Of a DNA stretch of 64,000 bases, positions 8,879-16,628 are shown one piece after another; the first letter of the stretch is position 1; each line of letters opens with the position of its first letter. The stretch comes from Bradyrhizobium lupini (GTDB lineage Bacteria > Pseudomonadota > Alphaproteobacteria > Rhizobiales > Xanthobacteraceae), in the NCBI RefSeq assembly GCF_040939785.1, contig NZ_CP162553.1:2046001-2110000 (forward strand), written 5' to 3'. The position numbers were made by a program, and so were the translations under genes. Below the pieces are notes generated by a model that saw only the letters and a list, made by a program, of their open reading frames with translations, ran no database searches and was not told where the DNA came from.

Positions 8879-10450
8879 ATGGGCGCCGATGATTCTCTTC
8901 CCGACGATGTGACCACGCTGCAGGCGATGCTGCGCGCCGAGCGAGCGGCCCGGTTGGCCGCGGAAGCCGAGGCCCAGGCGGGGACCTTGCTGATCGAGAA
9001 GCTCAAGCTCACGATCAAGAAGCTCCGGCACGAGCAGTTCGGGCAGTCCTCCGAGCGAGGCGCATTGCTGGACCAGCTCGAGCTACAGCTCGCGGACCTG
9101 GAGGAGAACGCGGCGCAAGCTGAGACCGCGGCGCAGATGGCAGCGGAGAAGATAGCGGTGCCATCGTTCGAGCGCCGCAAGCCAGCCCGTCGGCCGCTGC
9201 CGGAGCATTTGCCGCGGGAGCGCATCGTCTATCCGGTGCCGGCCACCTGCCCGTGCTGCGGCGACAGCCGATTGCGCAAGATTGGCGAGGACGTAACCGA
9301 GACGCTGGAGCTCGTTCCGCGCCAGTGGAAGGTGATCCAGCACGTGCGCGAGAAGCTCGTCTGCCGGGCCTGCGAAGCGATCACCCAACCGCCGGCCCCC
9401 TCGCATCCGATTGCGCGCGGGCGTGCAGGGTCCAAGCTGCTGGCCCATGTCCTGTTCGCCAAGTACGGCCTGCACCTGCCGCTTCATCGTCAGAGCGATG
9501 TCTACCAGCGTGAAGGCATCGACCTCGACGTATCGACGCTCGCGGACTGGGTAGGTGCCGCAGCGGCAACCCTGATGCCTCTGGTCGATGCGATCCGGAG
9601 CCACGTCTTCGCAGCCGAGCGCATCCACGCGGATGACACCACGGTGCCGGTCCTGGCCAAGGGCAAGACCCGGACCGGCCGGCTCTGGACCTATGTCCGC
9701 GACGACCGTCCGTTTGCCGGCCCAGATCCGCCGGCGGCCGTGTTCTTCTACTCGCCCGATCGTGGCGGTGCGCATCCGGAGCAGCATCTGGCGGGCTATG
9801 CCGGACTGATGCAGGCCGACGCCTACGCCGGCTTTGGCAGGCTCTACGAGGCCAATCGCAAGGGCGGCCCGATCATCGAGGCCGCCTGCTGGGCGCACGG
9901 CAGGCGCAAGTTCTTTGATCTCGCGCGGCTCAGCAAGGCGCCGATCGCGGCCGAGGCGGTCAAGCGCGTCGATGTTCTGTTCGCCATCGAGCGCGAGATC
10001 AACGGTCTTACTGCGCAGGAGCGTTTGCGTGTGCGCCAGGAGCGTAGCCGCCCCCTGATCGTCGAGCTGGAGGCGTGGTTGCGCGAGCAGCGCGCCAAGC
10101 TCTCCAGGAACAACGACACGACCAAGGCGATCAATTACTGCCTCAGCCGCTGGGATGCGTTTAGCCGCTTCGTTGATGACGGACGGCTTTGCATGTCGAA
10201 CAATGCCGCCGAGCGGAAGCTTCGGGCTGTCGCCGTGGGCAGAAGAAATTGGACCTTCGCCGGGTCCGATGAGGGCGGACGGCGCGCGGCTACCATCTAC
10301 AGCCTCATCGCCACCGCCAAGCTCAATGACATCGACCCGCAGGCTTGGCTCGCCGACGTGCTGGCGCGCCTACCGGATCATCCCGCCAAGCGCATCCACG
10401 AACTCATGCCCTGGAATTGGCGACCTCAGAACGTCGCTCAGGCCGCATAA
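8879..10450 (+). CDS. tnpC: IS66 transposase TnpC
   Basis: 523 residues from ATG 8879 (MGADDSLPDDVTTLQAMLRA); the frame is open back to 8735 but that part overlaps tnpB. Domains in order: leucine-rich coiled coil (residues 15-90), zinc-binding region (CPCCGDSRL and CRACEA), then the DDE core. The core has the first acidic residue in HADDTTVPVL, the second in MQADAYAGFG, and the glutamate in NNAAERKLR. It ends with the usual IS66 C-terminal segment (YSLIATAKLNDIDPQAWLAD). It appears intact and catalytically competent. Confidence 0.95.
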   Translation: MGADDSLPDDVTTLQAMLRAERAARLAAEAEAQAGTLLIEKLKLTIKKLRHEQFGQSSERGALLDQLELQLADLEENAAQAETAAQMAAEKIAVPSFERRKPARRPLPEHLPRERIVYPVPATCPCCGDSRLRKIGEDVTETLELVPRQWKVIQHVREKLVCRACEAITQPPAPSHPIARGRAGSKLLAHVLFAKYGLHLPLHRQSDVYQREGIDLDVSTLADWVGAAAATLMPLVDAIRSHVFAAERIHADDTTVPVLAKGKTRTGRLWTYVRDDRPFAGPDPPAAVFFYSPDRGGAHPEQHLAGYAGLMQADAYAGFGRLYEANRKGGPIIEAACWAHGRRKFFDLARLSKAPIAAEAVKRVDVLFAIEREINGLTAQERLRVRQERSRPLIVELEAWLREQRAKLSRNNDTTKAINYCLSRWDAFSRFVDDGRLCMSNNAAERKLRAVAVGRRNWTFAGSDEGGRRAATIYSLIATAKLNDIDPQAWLADVLARLPDHPAKRIHELMPWNWRPQNVAQAA

Positions 10451-10507
10451 GCGCGGTCAGCCATCCGTTCAAGATGACCTAACCAGGGGCCGTCACCAGA
10501 CGCGTAC

Positions 10508-10515
10508 GATCAGCG
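10508..10515. repeat. Right 8-bp target duplication of IS66
   Basis: GATCAGCG, identical to 7985-7992. Confidence 0.9.
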
Positions 10516-10546
10516 CAACAACGAAGACCGTGAAGCCCTTAAGCAT
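10508..10546 (-). pseudogene. N-terminal part of the 44-codon gene split by IS66
   Basis: ATG at 10546 with a strong site CAGGAGACGCCCC before it. It codes for MLKGFTVFVVALI before running into the IS66 right end. It continues in frame at 7984 once the element is removed. Transcription from this gene's promoter now enters IS66 antisense to tnpC. Confidence 0.8.
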
Positions 10547-10843
10547 TGGGGCGTCTCCTGAAAGAGACCGCCAACCGGGCGTGTCGAATAGACTGTTCTC
10601 AGAATGCGCTGCCGCATAATGCGACTGTATGTAAATGGTGACAGTGACCGGTAACCAATCCCTTAACCGGCGTTAGGTGCGCGCGCCAAGGGACGAGGCG
10701 AAGGCGCTGCAAGAGCCGTTGCTCATGTGCTCAAGGTCGTGATGCGAGAGTTAGGAAAGGAAGATTAGCCGCTGCACAGAGGCGCGCGGTTCCTCGATAG
10801 CGCAAACAAGAAGCGGCGAGTGTTAGTCCCCACAAAATGGAAG
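10547..10843. other. Intergenic; degenerate copy of 7325-7400
   Basis: The stretch 10690-10766 (gaggcgaaggcgctgcaaga) resembles 7325-7400 loosely. It may be the relic of a small gene encoding GEGAARAVAHVLKVVMRELG. No intact gene. Confidence 0.35.
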
Positions 10844-10909
10844 TCACTTCTTCATGGCGTCTGCTGCATCGGGGGACCACGAACGGATTTCCGGTCTATT
10901 GTTTGACAT
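10844..10909 (-). pseudogene. Truncated HTH (SANT-like) small gene
   Basis: Reads MSNNRPEIRSWSPDAADAMK and stops after one more K. The same opening (MSNNRQEIRPWSPEE) starts the intact 70-residue protein at 33957-34169, and a frameshifted third copy lies at 18209-18382. Only the first 15 residues of the family survive here. Confidence 0.55.
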
Positions 10910-10977
10910 CGCCCATCCATGCCAGCAAAAGAACCGCGAGTTCCATTGTAGGGCAGAGCTAACTGACTCTTCTCCGC

Positions 10978-11223
10978 CTAAAGATCCTCGAACGAGACCC
11001 CGATAAGATTTCCACTCAACCAGACTAGGCGGCAACTTCGGATGATGCGATCTTTCTCGAGCATTAGTTTGAATGTGGAGGCCACGTGCCGCTTCGACGG
11101 AAGCTCAACTGCTGCCCCTTCTTCCGACATGTTGACCACGCGGCAGCGTAAGCTGGCGCCGTCGCCTGAAATGTAGGCGACCTCGTCCACATCGATGCGC
11201 TCCAGCTTTCGACGTTCTATCAT
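10978..11223 (-). CDS. PilZ-domain protein
   Basis: 81 residues, essentially a single PilZ domain. The N-terminal arginine motif (ERRKLERIDV) and the NxSxxG motif (NMSEEGAAVEL) required for cyclic di-GMP contact are both present. They are followed by the strand pattern STFKLMLEKDRIIRSCRLVW and IGVSFEDL. It overlaps the upstream coiled-coil gene at ATGA, so the two are translationally coupled. A paralogue lies at 33433-33678. Likely a stand-alone cyclic di-GMP receptor; whether it binds the nucleotide is inference from the motifs. Confidence 0.8.
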   Translation of the reverse strand: MIERRKLERIDVDEVAYISGDGASLRCRVVNMSEEGAAVELPSKRHVASTFKLMLEKDRIIRSCRLVWLSGNLIGVSFEDL

Positions 11224-11480
11224 TTCATTATAGCCGCAACGAGATCATCTTCGCCCGATGTGCACCTTGTCTCTAGCAGCTTAAATTGTCGCGCGATCTG
11301 TGTTGCTAGGTCTGATCGTTCCTTAGCAAGAGCTTTTCTTTGCTCAAGCATGTCGTGTCCGTCACGCTCGAGCACCTGGATCAAGGTGGTTTGACTTTCG
11401 ATATAAAGCTGCTTGGTTGCGATTGCTCGAGCGATAGCCGCTAGTTCATCATTGCAATCCGAAGTCATTAGCAATCTCAT
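11220..11480 (-). CDS. Small coiled-coil partner of PilZ protein
   Basis: 86 residues, or 81 if the second start (MTSDCNDELAAIARAIATKQ) is used. It is almost all helix with heptads: IESQTTLIQVLERDGHDMLE, QRKALAKERSDLATQIARQF, KLLE. It is translationally coupled to the PilZ gene. A broken copy with the same core (EVLERDGHDV, LATRIARQFRLLE) sits at the matching place beside the second PilZ gene near 33.7 kb, so the pair is a conserved module. Function unknown. Confidence 0.6.
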   Translation of the reverse strand: MRLLMTSDCNDELAAIARAIATKQLYIESQTTLIQVLERDGHDMLEQRKALAKERSDLATQIARQFKLLETRCTSGEDDLVAAIMK

Positions 11481-11736
11481 GGCTGGCCTGTCGGCGAGTA
11501 AAGCTACATCCTACCTGGCCTTACCTGCGAAAACGTTACACTTGTCCCAGCAGCCCGGCGCCTTCTTTTCCAACGGATTAGTCTGAAGGCGCACACGCGA
11601 CACATTCTCCCGTTTGTGCGGTGCCAAACGGATTTGCCGCCTTGTCCGTACTCTTACGGACGTTGCGCATCCGCAAGCTTTGACGTCTACTTCTGATTGT
11701 TTTTATGACGATCTTTGTTTCCCGACGAGAGGGCCC

Positions 11737-11910
11737 ATGAGCGTTAAAGCCATGATGGCGATGATCCTCCAGAACCAACTGGCCTTGCGAGGCGTGCATT
11801 CGCTGAAGGCGTCTGACTACGACCAGATCGTAGAACTTCTGATTGAGCAGCTCAGAGAGCTGGAGCTGAGCTTGGCTGTGCGAGAGATTACCGACAAGCC
11901 CCGGGAATAG
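11737..11910 (+). CDS. Small helical protein
   Basis: 57 residues from ATG 11737 with GAGAGGG just upstream; the frame is open to 11614 but the extra part is unlike protein. The sequence MSVKAMMAMILQNQLALRGV is followed by the helix YDQIVELLIEQLRELELSLA. Probably a small cytoplasmic helical protein. Function unknown. Confidence 0.45.
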   Translation: MSVKAMMAMILQNQLALRGVHSLKASDYDQIVELLIEQLRELELSLAVREITDKPRE

Positions 11911-12065
11911 CAGCAGCACCCGATTTTTTAAGGGAGGACGAAGACGAATGCGGAGATTATTGTTCAGCACCAGTGCCCAAAGCCGACAACCGCTACTGGC
12001 TGATCCGATAGAACAGTGGCGGATACCCGGCCAATCGGGTCCAGAGCCACGCGTTGGTGCGGCCT

Positions 12066-12305
12066 TCAGTCAGATTTCGTCCGTGCAGCAATCTCTTTGA
12101 CCTTTATCAACGTTCGTTCGAATTCGGATTTGAGATATTGCTCGTGCGCCCGGTCCGTCGGCTTCAGGAGAAATGCGACTTTCACGAAAAAGCGGTTCAA
12201 CAGCGAAGTAATTAAAAGATTGTCCGAGTGTTTCGACCGGAGCGCCGTAAGTCGGCGACGCATCTCGATGAGATCAAGCGTTTCGTGGTCCGGCTGCTCT
12301 CTCAA
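12066..12305 (-). CDS. Small helical protein
   Basis: 79 residues from a TTG start (REQPDHETLDLIEMRRRLTA), then LRSKHSDNLLITSLLNRFFV and LKSEFERTLIKVKEIAARTK. The ribosome site is weak; an internal ATG at 12263 is an alternative. Strong heptad pattern, no membrane segment. It resembles other short helical proteins in this region in composition only. Function unknown. Confidence 0.4.
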   Translation of the reverse strand: MREQPDHETLDLIEMRRRLTALRSKHSDNLLITSLLNRFFVKVAFLLKPTDRAHEQYLKSEFERTLIKVKEIAARTKSD

Positions 12306-13000
12306 GTGAAGCTCGCGCGACTGTCCAGCGTCGAAGTCGCTGCACCGAATATAATGGTGCGGCGACTTCGCTGGGGTGGAGCGGACAAGGACAATGTCCG
12401 TGTGCGCAAACTAGTCCTCTAGCGCGCGGCCGCAATCGCGGTCTGGAATTAAGCTTGATGTTCGTGTTGCAAGTTAATTCTGGAACTGAGCAGGGCGAAC
12501 GATAGGAGGTGTTGAATTTCGGATGCACTGCCCGGGCTGTTCAATGTTGGGCGCAACGTGGACACTCCCCATCTGCTGCTTTGCCGAGCTGTCATGCGAA
12601 TTCTTGTCTGAGGTCTTGCGTCTCCCAATGTGCACCATCGCTCCTGACGATCTTCTTGGCGCGTTCGAAGGCGTGGCTTTCCGCTGCATCGTCGCCGACG
12701 CGGACATCCTAAAGACGTTGGCCGTCTTCCGGCTCGGCCCCTGGGCGATCATCGGCGGCTCGTGCGTGACGCGCTTCGTCTCTCATCTGAGAGGCAAGCC
12801 GGCAATTGATTAGCTAATCCGGTGAGGGTCCTTGCGACGCTCTTCAACAAAATTGCTCGTCGGTGTGGAAATAGCGGATGATTTAGCAAGGGCCTGTATT
12901 CAATCGCGAGTTCTTGACGTCGGGCAGTAACATACAACCAACGACCGGTCTGTCCGGTAGCGGGCACACCCACCTGACTGGAGGCCGGCTCGCGGCCTTG
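12306..13000. other. No assignable gene
   Basis: Overlapping ORFs on both strands (12523-12813 plus, 12474-12752 minus) cannot be told apart. A TAGGAGG run at 12495 lies 14 bases or more from the nearest ATG. I cannot support any of them. Confidence 0.35.
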
Positions 13001-13050
13001 TAAATAATAAAAGGAACTTAATTTGTTTAATTGATTTAAATTTCGTTCGG
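13001..13050 (+). promoter_or_regulatory. AT-rich island with TTTAAAT motif
   Basis: About 50 bases of almost pure A/T in a GC-rich setting, ending gatttaaatttcgttcgg. The core ATTTAAATnTCGTTC recurs at 17729-17743 and, less exactly, at 28111-28122. It lies 35 bases before the gene at 13085 and is a good candidate for its promoter or for H-NS-type binding. Confidence 0.45.
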
Positions 13051-13084
13051 CTTAATATCCGCACGCCACCAACCGGAGTCAAGC

Positions 13085-13270
13085 ATGCCAAGCGCCACAG
13101 AAGACGAGGATCGCCGCGAGTTCTTGAAGACCTGCGGTAGGTTTGCCGTCGTGACGCCTCCAGCGATGACGCTACTGCTATCAACATCGCTGACGTCTAA
13201 CGCCATTGCGCGGTCTGGCGGGGGCAGCTCGCATGAGCACCACCACCACCACCACCATCATGACGACTAA
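13085..13270 (+). CDS. Exported microprotein with natural poly-His tail
   Basis: 61 residues with CCGGAG 8 bases upstream. The leader has a twin-arginine-like start, DRREFLKTCGRFAVVTPPAM, a hydrophobic stretch TLLLSTSLTSNAIA, and then SGGGSSHEHHHHHHHHDD. The RR motif lacks the full S-RR-x-F-L-K consensus but RREFLK is close. Related short Bradyrhizobium proteins with DRRDFLKTCGRF are familiar to me; their function is not. The run of eight histidines suggests binding of Zn, Ni or Cu outside the cytoplasm. Confidence 0.65.
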   Translation: MPSATEDEDRREFLKTCGRFAVVTPPAMTLLLSTSLTSNAIARSGGGSSHEHHHHHHHHDD

Positions 13271-13578
13271 GGCAGTGGCATTTCGATAGGCGGTGCCTTG
13301 GGCAACGCCGTAGGCGATCATGCCGGCCTTACGCCGTCGTCGGCATGGAGTGGGCGGCCCTGGGGCGCTCCTTTAGCCCCCCTGCGCTCCAGGGCGCTTT
13401 CCACAGGCGCACGACCCCGATCCGGGCGAACATCACCGGCGCGCCTCGCTCCGCGACCAGCAGCAGCACTTTCATTCTGGCCGATCGCTGACCAGCAGCC
13501 CACCTCGCTTGTTGGGCGCAGATCTGCGAACTGTATAGGCAGGCATAGGCGTGCAACAGGCTGGGGGCCGCTGGCGCG
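13271..13578. other. Gene remnant region
   Basis: A minus-strand reading at 13329-13475 (MKVLLLVAERGAPVMFARIG) resembles the middle of a rhizobial hypothetical family (VAERGGPVMFARIGVM) but is cut short. Nothing intact. Confidence 0.3.
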
Positions 13579-13761
13579 ATGGAACAGTCACGCTACCCAC
13601 TGGTGAGAAGGTGGACGCCGGAAGATCATCAGCGGCTGATCGCTATGGCCATGGCCGCCGCAGGAAATCGACCCGACGACATTGCTCGCGCGCTGGGGCA
13701 TGGACAGAACCGGCTGTGCGAGGTCGCGCGGATCTCCACAGCATCCCCTTGCGATTGGTGA
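13579..13761 (+). CDS. Possible Myb/SANT-like HTH fragment
   Basis: 60 residues. The segment RRWTPEDHQRLIAMAMAAAG, NRPDDIARALGHGQNRLCEV resembles the W-x-x-E-E-D...L helix-turn-helix of SANT-like small proteins found elsewhere in this window. No ribosome site is visible and the C-terminus looks frameshifted, so it may be a pseudogene. Confidence 0.3.
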   Translation: MEQSRYPLVRRWTPEDHQRLIAMAMAAAGNRPDDIARALGHGQNRLCEVARISTASPCDW

Positions 13762-14092
13762 CGCAAAAGCGGAAGTGAACCGGAGTTGAGGCGGCCTCAT
13801 TCGCGCGTAGGGGGACCTGATTGAGGAGCTGCGAGATCGCCGTGACAAGTTGGGCCGGCGCAAACGGCTTCTGCAACAGGATGCTGTTCGGGACGCTCTG
13901 GGACGCCCAATGGTCGGCCGCAGCGCCGGTCATGTAGATCACGGGAAACGTCGGCTCTTGTTCTCGAACCTGTCTGGCCAAGTCCCAGCCGCTGAGCGAG
14001 CCCATAACGTTCACGTTCACAACAAGCGCCCGATACTCTTTCATTCCGCTCTTAAAGAGAGTCAGAGCTATCGGTTTAATCGGCGAATGCAT
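13643..14092 (-). pseudogene. Response-regulator receiver fragment fused to repeat
   Basis: From 14068 downward the frame encodes the second half of a receiver domain: YRALVVNVNVMGSLSGWDLA, VREQEPTFPVIYMTGAAADH, then PNSILLQKPFAPAQLVTAIS. Motifs present are the T/S of the switch (MTG) and the conserved lysine (QKPF). The N-terminal acidic pair is gone, and at the phosphorylation strand (normally VTDVNLP) the aspartate is N. The missing front is replaced by MHSPIKPI, the start of the gene at 4500-5399, carried in with the 730-bp repeat. A 5-bp loss next to the start removes that gene's ribosome site. Confidence 0.7.
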
Positions 14093-14803
14093 CGGCCCAT
14101 CGCACCCGATGTCACCCGGGCCGAGGCCGAGCATTAAATCGGGCAAGTCCACACTCCCCAACGCCGGTTTGACCAAAGCAAGGCCACACGATGAAAACCG
14201 GAGGGCGGACTTTCGGCGAGAGCGCACAGGGCTCCAATCCGTCGAGGCTCTTCGGGAAAGACGGACGGCGGCGCATCGCCCGGAAATCCGACGGAGCTGG
14301 CCCTCGCGGTTCGCGGGCGCATTCAAAGCGGTCGTAGTCCCACCGACTGCACGCTTCTCCCCCAAGCCCGCCACCAAGGCATCTCGACCCCTCTCGATGA
14401 CCTGACTTTGGTGGTTACAACCCTGGCGCTGCACGCCACGAACTCCGCCGCGCGCATCGAGCAGATGCCTGCCAGCGGATGCATCTTCGTTGCGGCGAAT
14501 TCTTTTCCTTGTCGCGATCGTAAACCGCTTTGAGGCCGCGGCTTCGGCCTGTCTGACCCGCTCTCGTCCCTCGATGAGCTGGCCGTACTCGGCTTCCAGC
14601 GGGTCGCGATAGGAGAACTGCGCGGCTGGTGCACGATAGTTCGAATTTCCATACGACGAATATCAGATCATGGAAATCGAACCCGTTTTCAGGCCACCCC
14701 CGCTAACTGATGGTTCGGGAACAAAAATGCCCGATCGACGCGACGATATTCCGTCTCGGCAAGTTGGCAACGAATGTCACTCGGTAAGCTTGATGCTACC
14801 GAG
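14069..14803. repeat. Right copy of the 730-bp direct repeat
   Basis: Same orientation as 5376-6104. The left edge coincides exactly with the truncation of the receiver domain, so this copy was inserted there, or recombination joined it there. It carries a 5-bp deletion (gttcc missing after gaatgcatcggc) relative to the left copy. Confidence 0.9.
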
Positions 14804-14832
14804 ATACGTTAAACCTGGAACTGCTACCAGAA

Positions 14833-15012
14833 ATGGATCTGCACGTGAGCCGGCTAGCTATACGAACACGCGAGATCGAACCGCTCCGAATACTGACGAC
14901 GCCAAACCACGAACATAATACCGCAAATATTCGTTGCGAGTTGCGGCCACTTCTGTTTGAGCTGTGGAGAATAGTGAAAACCAGAAGAAATAAGAGCGCA
15001 GCTCGCATTTAA
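14833..15012 (+). CDS. Possible 59-residue ORF
   Basis: MDLHVSRLAIRTREIEPLRI, then LTTPNHEHNTANIRCELRPL and a basic end. It starts 30 bases after the repeat edge. No good ribosome site and no recognised family; it may be chance. Confidence 0.2.
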   Translation: MDLHVSRLAIRTREIEPLRILTTPNHEHNTANIRCELRPLLFELWRIVKTRRNKSAARI

Positions 15013-15040
15013 TCCGACGCAGTGAGTCGGAGTGCCTGAA

Positions 15041-15115
15041 GTGCCGGACATTTGGTTTCCACTTCTCGCGACCGCCATCGTCGGCACACTCCTTTTCCTG
15101 GCGTTCCGACGATAG
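15041..15115 (+). CDS. 24-residue membrane microprotein
   Basis: GTG start with CGGAG 8 bases upstream. PDIWFPLLATAIVGTLLFLA followed by FRR: one hydrophobic segment flanked by an acidic/aromatic head and a basic tail, as in small bitopic membrane proteins. Far below gene-caller limits. Confidence 0.4.
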   Translation: MPDIWFPLLATAIVGTLLFLAFRR

Positions 15116-15224
15116 CGCGCCGTGTGGCAATAAATCCTCAGCGGCCGCTGAAATCGCGGTTCCCTACGTGATGCCTTTGACTGTGCATAAACAGGAAGGT
15201 TCACTTCCAAGACAGGAGGTGGAC

Positions 15225-15308
15225 GTGAGTACCTGGTTGCTCATTTTTCTAGTTATTTTGAGCGTGGGCATTTTAATCGCACACGCTATCGACGCGATGC
15301 GCTCCTGA
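15225..15308 (+). CDS. 27-residue membrane microprotein
   Basis: GTG start directly after AGGAGGTGGAC, one of the best ribosome sites in the window. The product is STWLLIFLVILSVGILIAHA with IDAMRS at the end: a single transmembrane helix and a short polar tail. The perfect site on such a short frame argues that it is translated. Function unknown; type I toxin-like or regulatory membrane peptide are both possible. Confidence 0.55.
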   Translation: MSTWLLIFLVILSVGILIAHAIDAMRS

Positions 15309-15597
15309 ATCGCCGGACCTCACTTGCCATTTAATTGGATTGTGGTGAAGAAGACCAAAATCGCGCACTTGTCTAATCGCAAGCGCTGCTCCGCCCGAAA
15401 AAGAGCGGCTGAGGGCTGAGGCTTCCCGCATCGCTCGTCAAGGCGAGGCAGACTGGTGAGTCGAGAAGTAAGACAAAGGAATGCATGTTGGCACTAACGA
15501 GGCGAAGGCTGCCTTCGCGCAGCTATGCAAGTCGCAAAGCGTTCATTGTTCAGACGCCTAGCGGCCAAGTTTGCTCTCTCAAGAGAGAAGAAGCCCC

Positions 15598-15690
15598 GTG
15601 GATCACCAGCCGGAGAGCGAGACCGACATCCGGCTCGCGCCTTACGCAATCGAAGTACTGCTACCAGAAAGGGGGAGAACCACCGCATGA
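15598..15690 (+). CDS. 30-residue ORF coupled to next ORF
   Basis: GTG start; DHQPESETDIRLAPYAIEVL followed by LPERGRTTA. AGAGAGAAG lies upstream. The stop overlaps the next start at ATGA, suggesting coupling. Not recognised. Confidence 0.3.
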   Translation: MDHQPESETDIRLAPYAIEVLLPERGRTTA

Positions 15691-15995
15691 AAACCACGCA
15701 GATCGGCCGGTATTCGCAATGCTCAGCAGACGCCCTGAAACTAGCCTCCCGCGAACCGATCAACCGCCCGATGGCAAAGAGCCGCGCGAGCCGATATTCG
15801 GCGCCGAGACAGCCCCGTGTTGAGATCCACGCTCCTCCGCTTCCCCGCGCCAGCGTTTCGCGGCGCTCGCTTCCAGCTGTCGAACCGCGGGACCTTTCGA
15901 GATTAGATAGCCAGGCCAAGCAGAGATATCGTCGTCATCGGCAGAAACGCGCGATCTGCCGATTTTCCTTGGCGCGGGATACTACATCCGGCTGA
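15687..15995 (+). CDS. Basic protein of unknown function
   Basis: 103 residues from ATG 15687 (MKTTQIGRYSQCSADALKLA) with GGGGGAG 9 bases upstream. The remainder is rich in R, S and P (RASRYSAPRQPRVEIHAPPL), with no membrane segment. It overlaps the preceding 30-residue ORF by 4 bases. The composition could also reflect a random GC-rich frame, so support rests on the ribosome site. Confidence 0.3.
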   Translation: MKTTQIGRYSQCSADALKLASREPINRPMAKSRASRYSAPRQPRVEIHAPPLPRASVSRRSLPAVEPRDLSRLDSQAKQRYRRHRQKRAICRFSLARDTTSG

Positions 15996-16352
15996 TCCAG
16001 GCTAACGCGCGCAGATCGCAGCGGCCCAAGCACCACCCTAAATGCCGGGGCCGTAGACGGTGCTGGCGGTGTTTTGTGCGATCGCGAGATCCAAGGCCCG
16101 GCCTTGTCTGCGGGCGGCAGTCGCCTGGAAGCCCTCCATTTTGCGAATTCGAAAACCGTGAGGCCCGAGCGGCAGGCCAGCAGCAATATCTTGCTTGCCG
16201 CTCGCAGCAACTCGACGCGCGGCGATCCACGGAGGGAAAGCATACAGCGAATGTGCGAAAGCGCACAGACCTGATGGGTCAATTTGACTAGTCTCGCGGT
16301 GGTCCCAATTGCGGGCCACGTCTTCTGGGGCAGTACCATAGAGGGGCGTGCA
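15996..16352. other. No assignable gene
   Basis: Competing open frames on both strands, none with a ribosome site or family resemblance. Confidence 0.35.
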
Positions 16353-16562
16353 ATGGACGCTCGTGCGCGACTGGATGATTGTCATTTCGCTCTGCACCAA
16401 CATTGTGAGGCACTCGCGTCTCAAGTATCCGAACTTGAGACGCTTCGAGACCGAGTAGCCAAGGCCGAGCGCAGAATCGTCGGTGCGGCACGCGAAACTG
16501 GAGCTGGGAAGGCGGTTTATGAGGGCAGCGCGGTCGGCCCGGCCAGCAACGCGATCATCTGA
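16353..16562 (+). CDS. Small coiled-coil protein
   Basis: 69 residues from ATG 16353, with GAGGGG about 6 bases upstream. The helix FALHQHCEALASQVSELETL continues RDRVAKAERRIVGAA and ends in a glycine/alanine-rich tail. The LRDRVAKAE motif links it to the genes at 4045 and 5635. Function unknown. Confidence 0.5.
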   Translation: MDARARLDDCHFALHQHCEALASQVSELETLRDRVAKAERRIVGAARETGAGKAVYEGSAVGPASNAII

Positions 16563-16628
16563 TCAGCGTAAGGGTCCGGGCTTTCAAGACTGACTTCGCT
16601 GCTACCCGCCCCAGCCGGGGGCCGGACT

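Larger units (their letters stand above)
7993..10507 (+). mobile_element. IS66-family insertion sequence, complete
   Basis: 2515 bp with three ORFs in the usual order (tnpA, tnpB, tnpC). The left end reads GTATCCGCCCGGTGAGGGCC. The right end, on the other strand, reads GTACGCGTCTGGTGACGGCC; 14 of the 20 bases agree. Both flanks carry GATCAGCG, an 8-bp duplication. All three ORFs are open, so the element may be active, though the ends differ from the common IS66 tip GTAAGCG. It interrupts a 44-codon gene on the opposite strand. Confidence 0.92.

Noticed and set aside
11947..12100. 50-codon plus-strand ORF behind AGGGAGG
   Set aside because: The ribosome site is about 10 bases from the ATG, the product looks like random polar sequence, and it overlaps a better-supported minus-strand gene.
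12474..12813. Competing ORFs of about 95 codons on both strands
   Set aside because: Neither strand has a site, motif or composition that decides; I could not call either.
15485..15823. Plus-strand ORF of 112 codons
   Set aside because: It overlaps the coupled pair at 15598 and 15687, which have better ribosome sites; composition is unremarkable.
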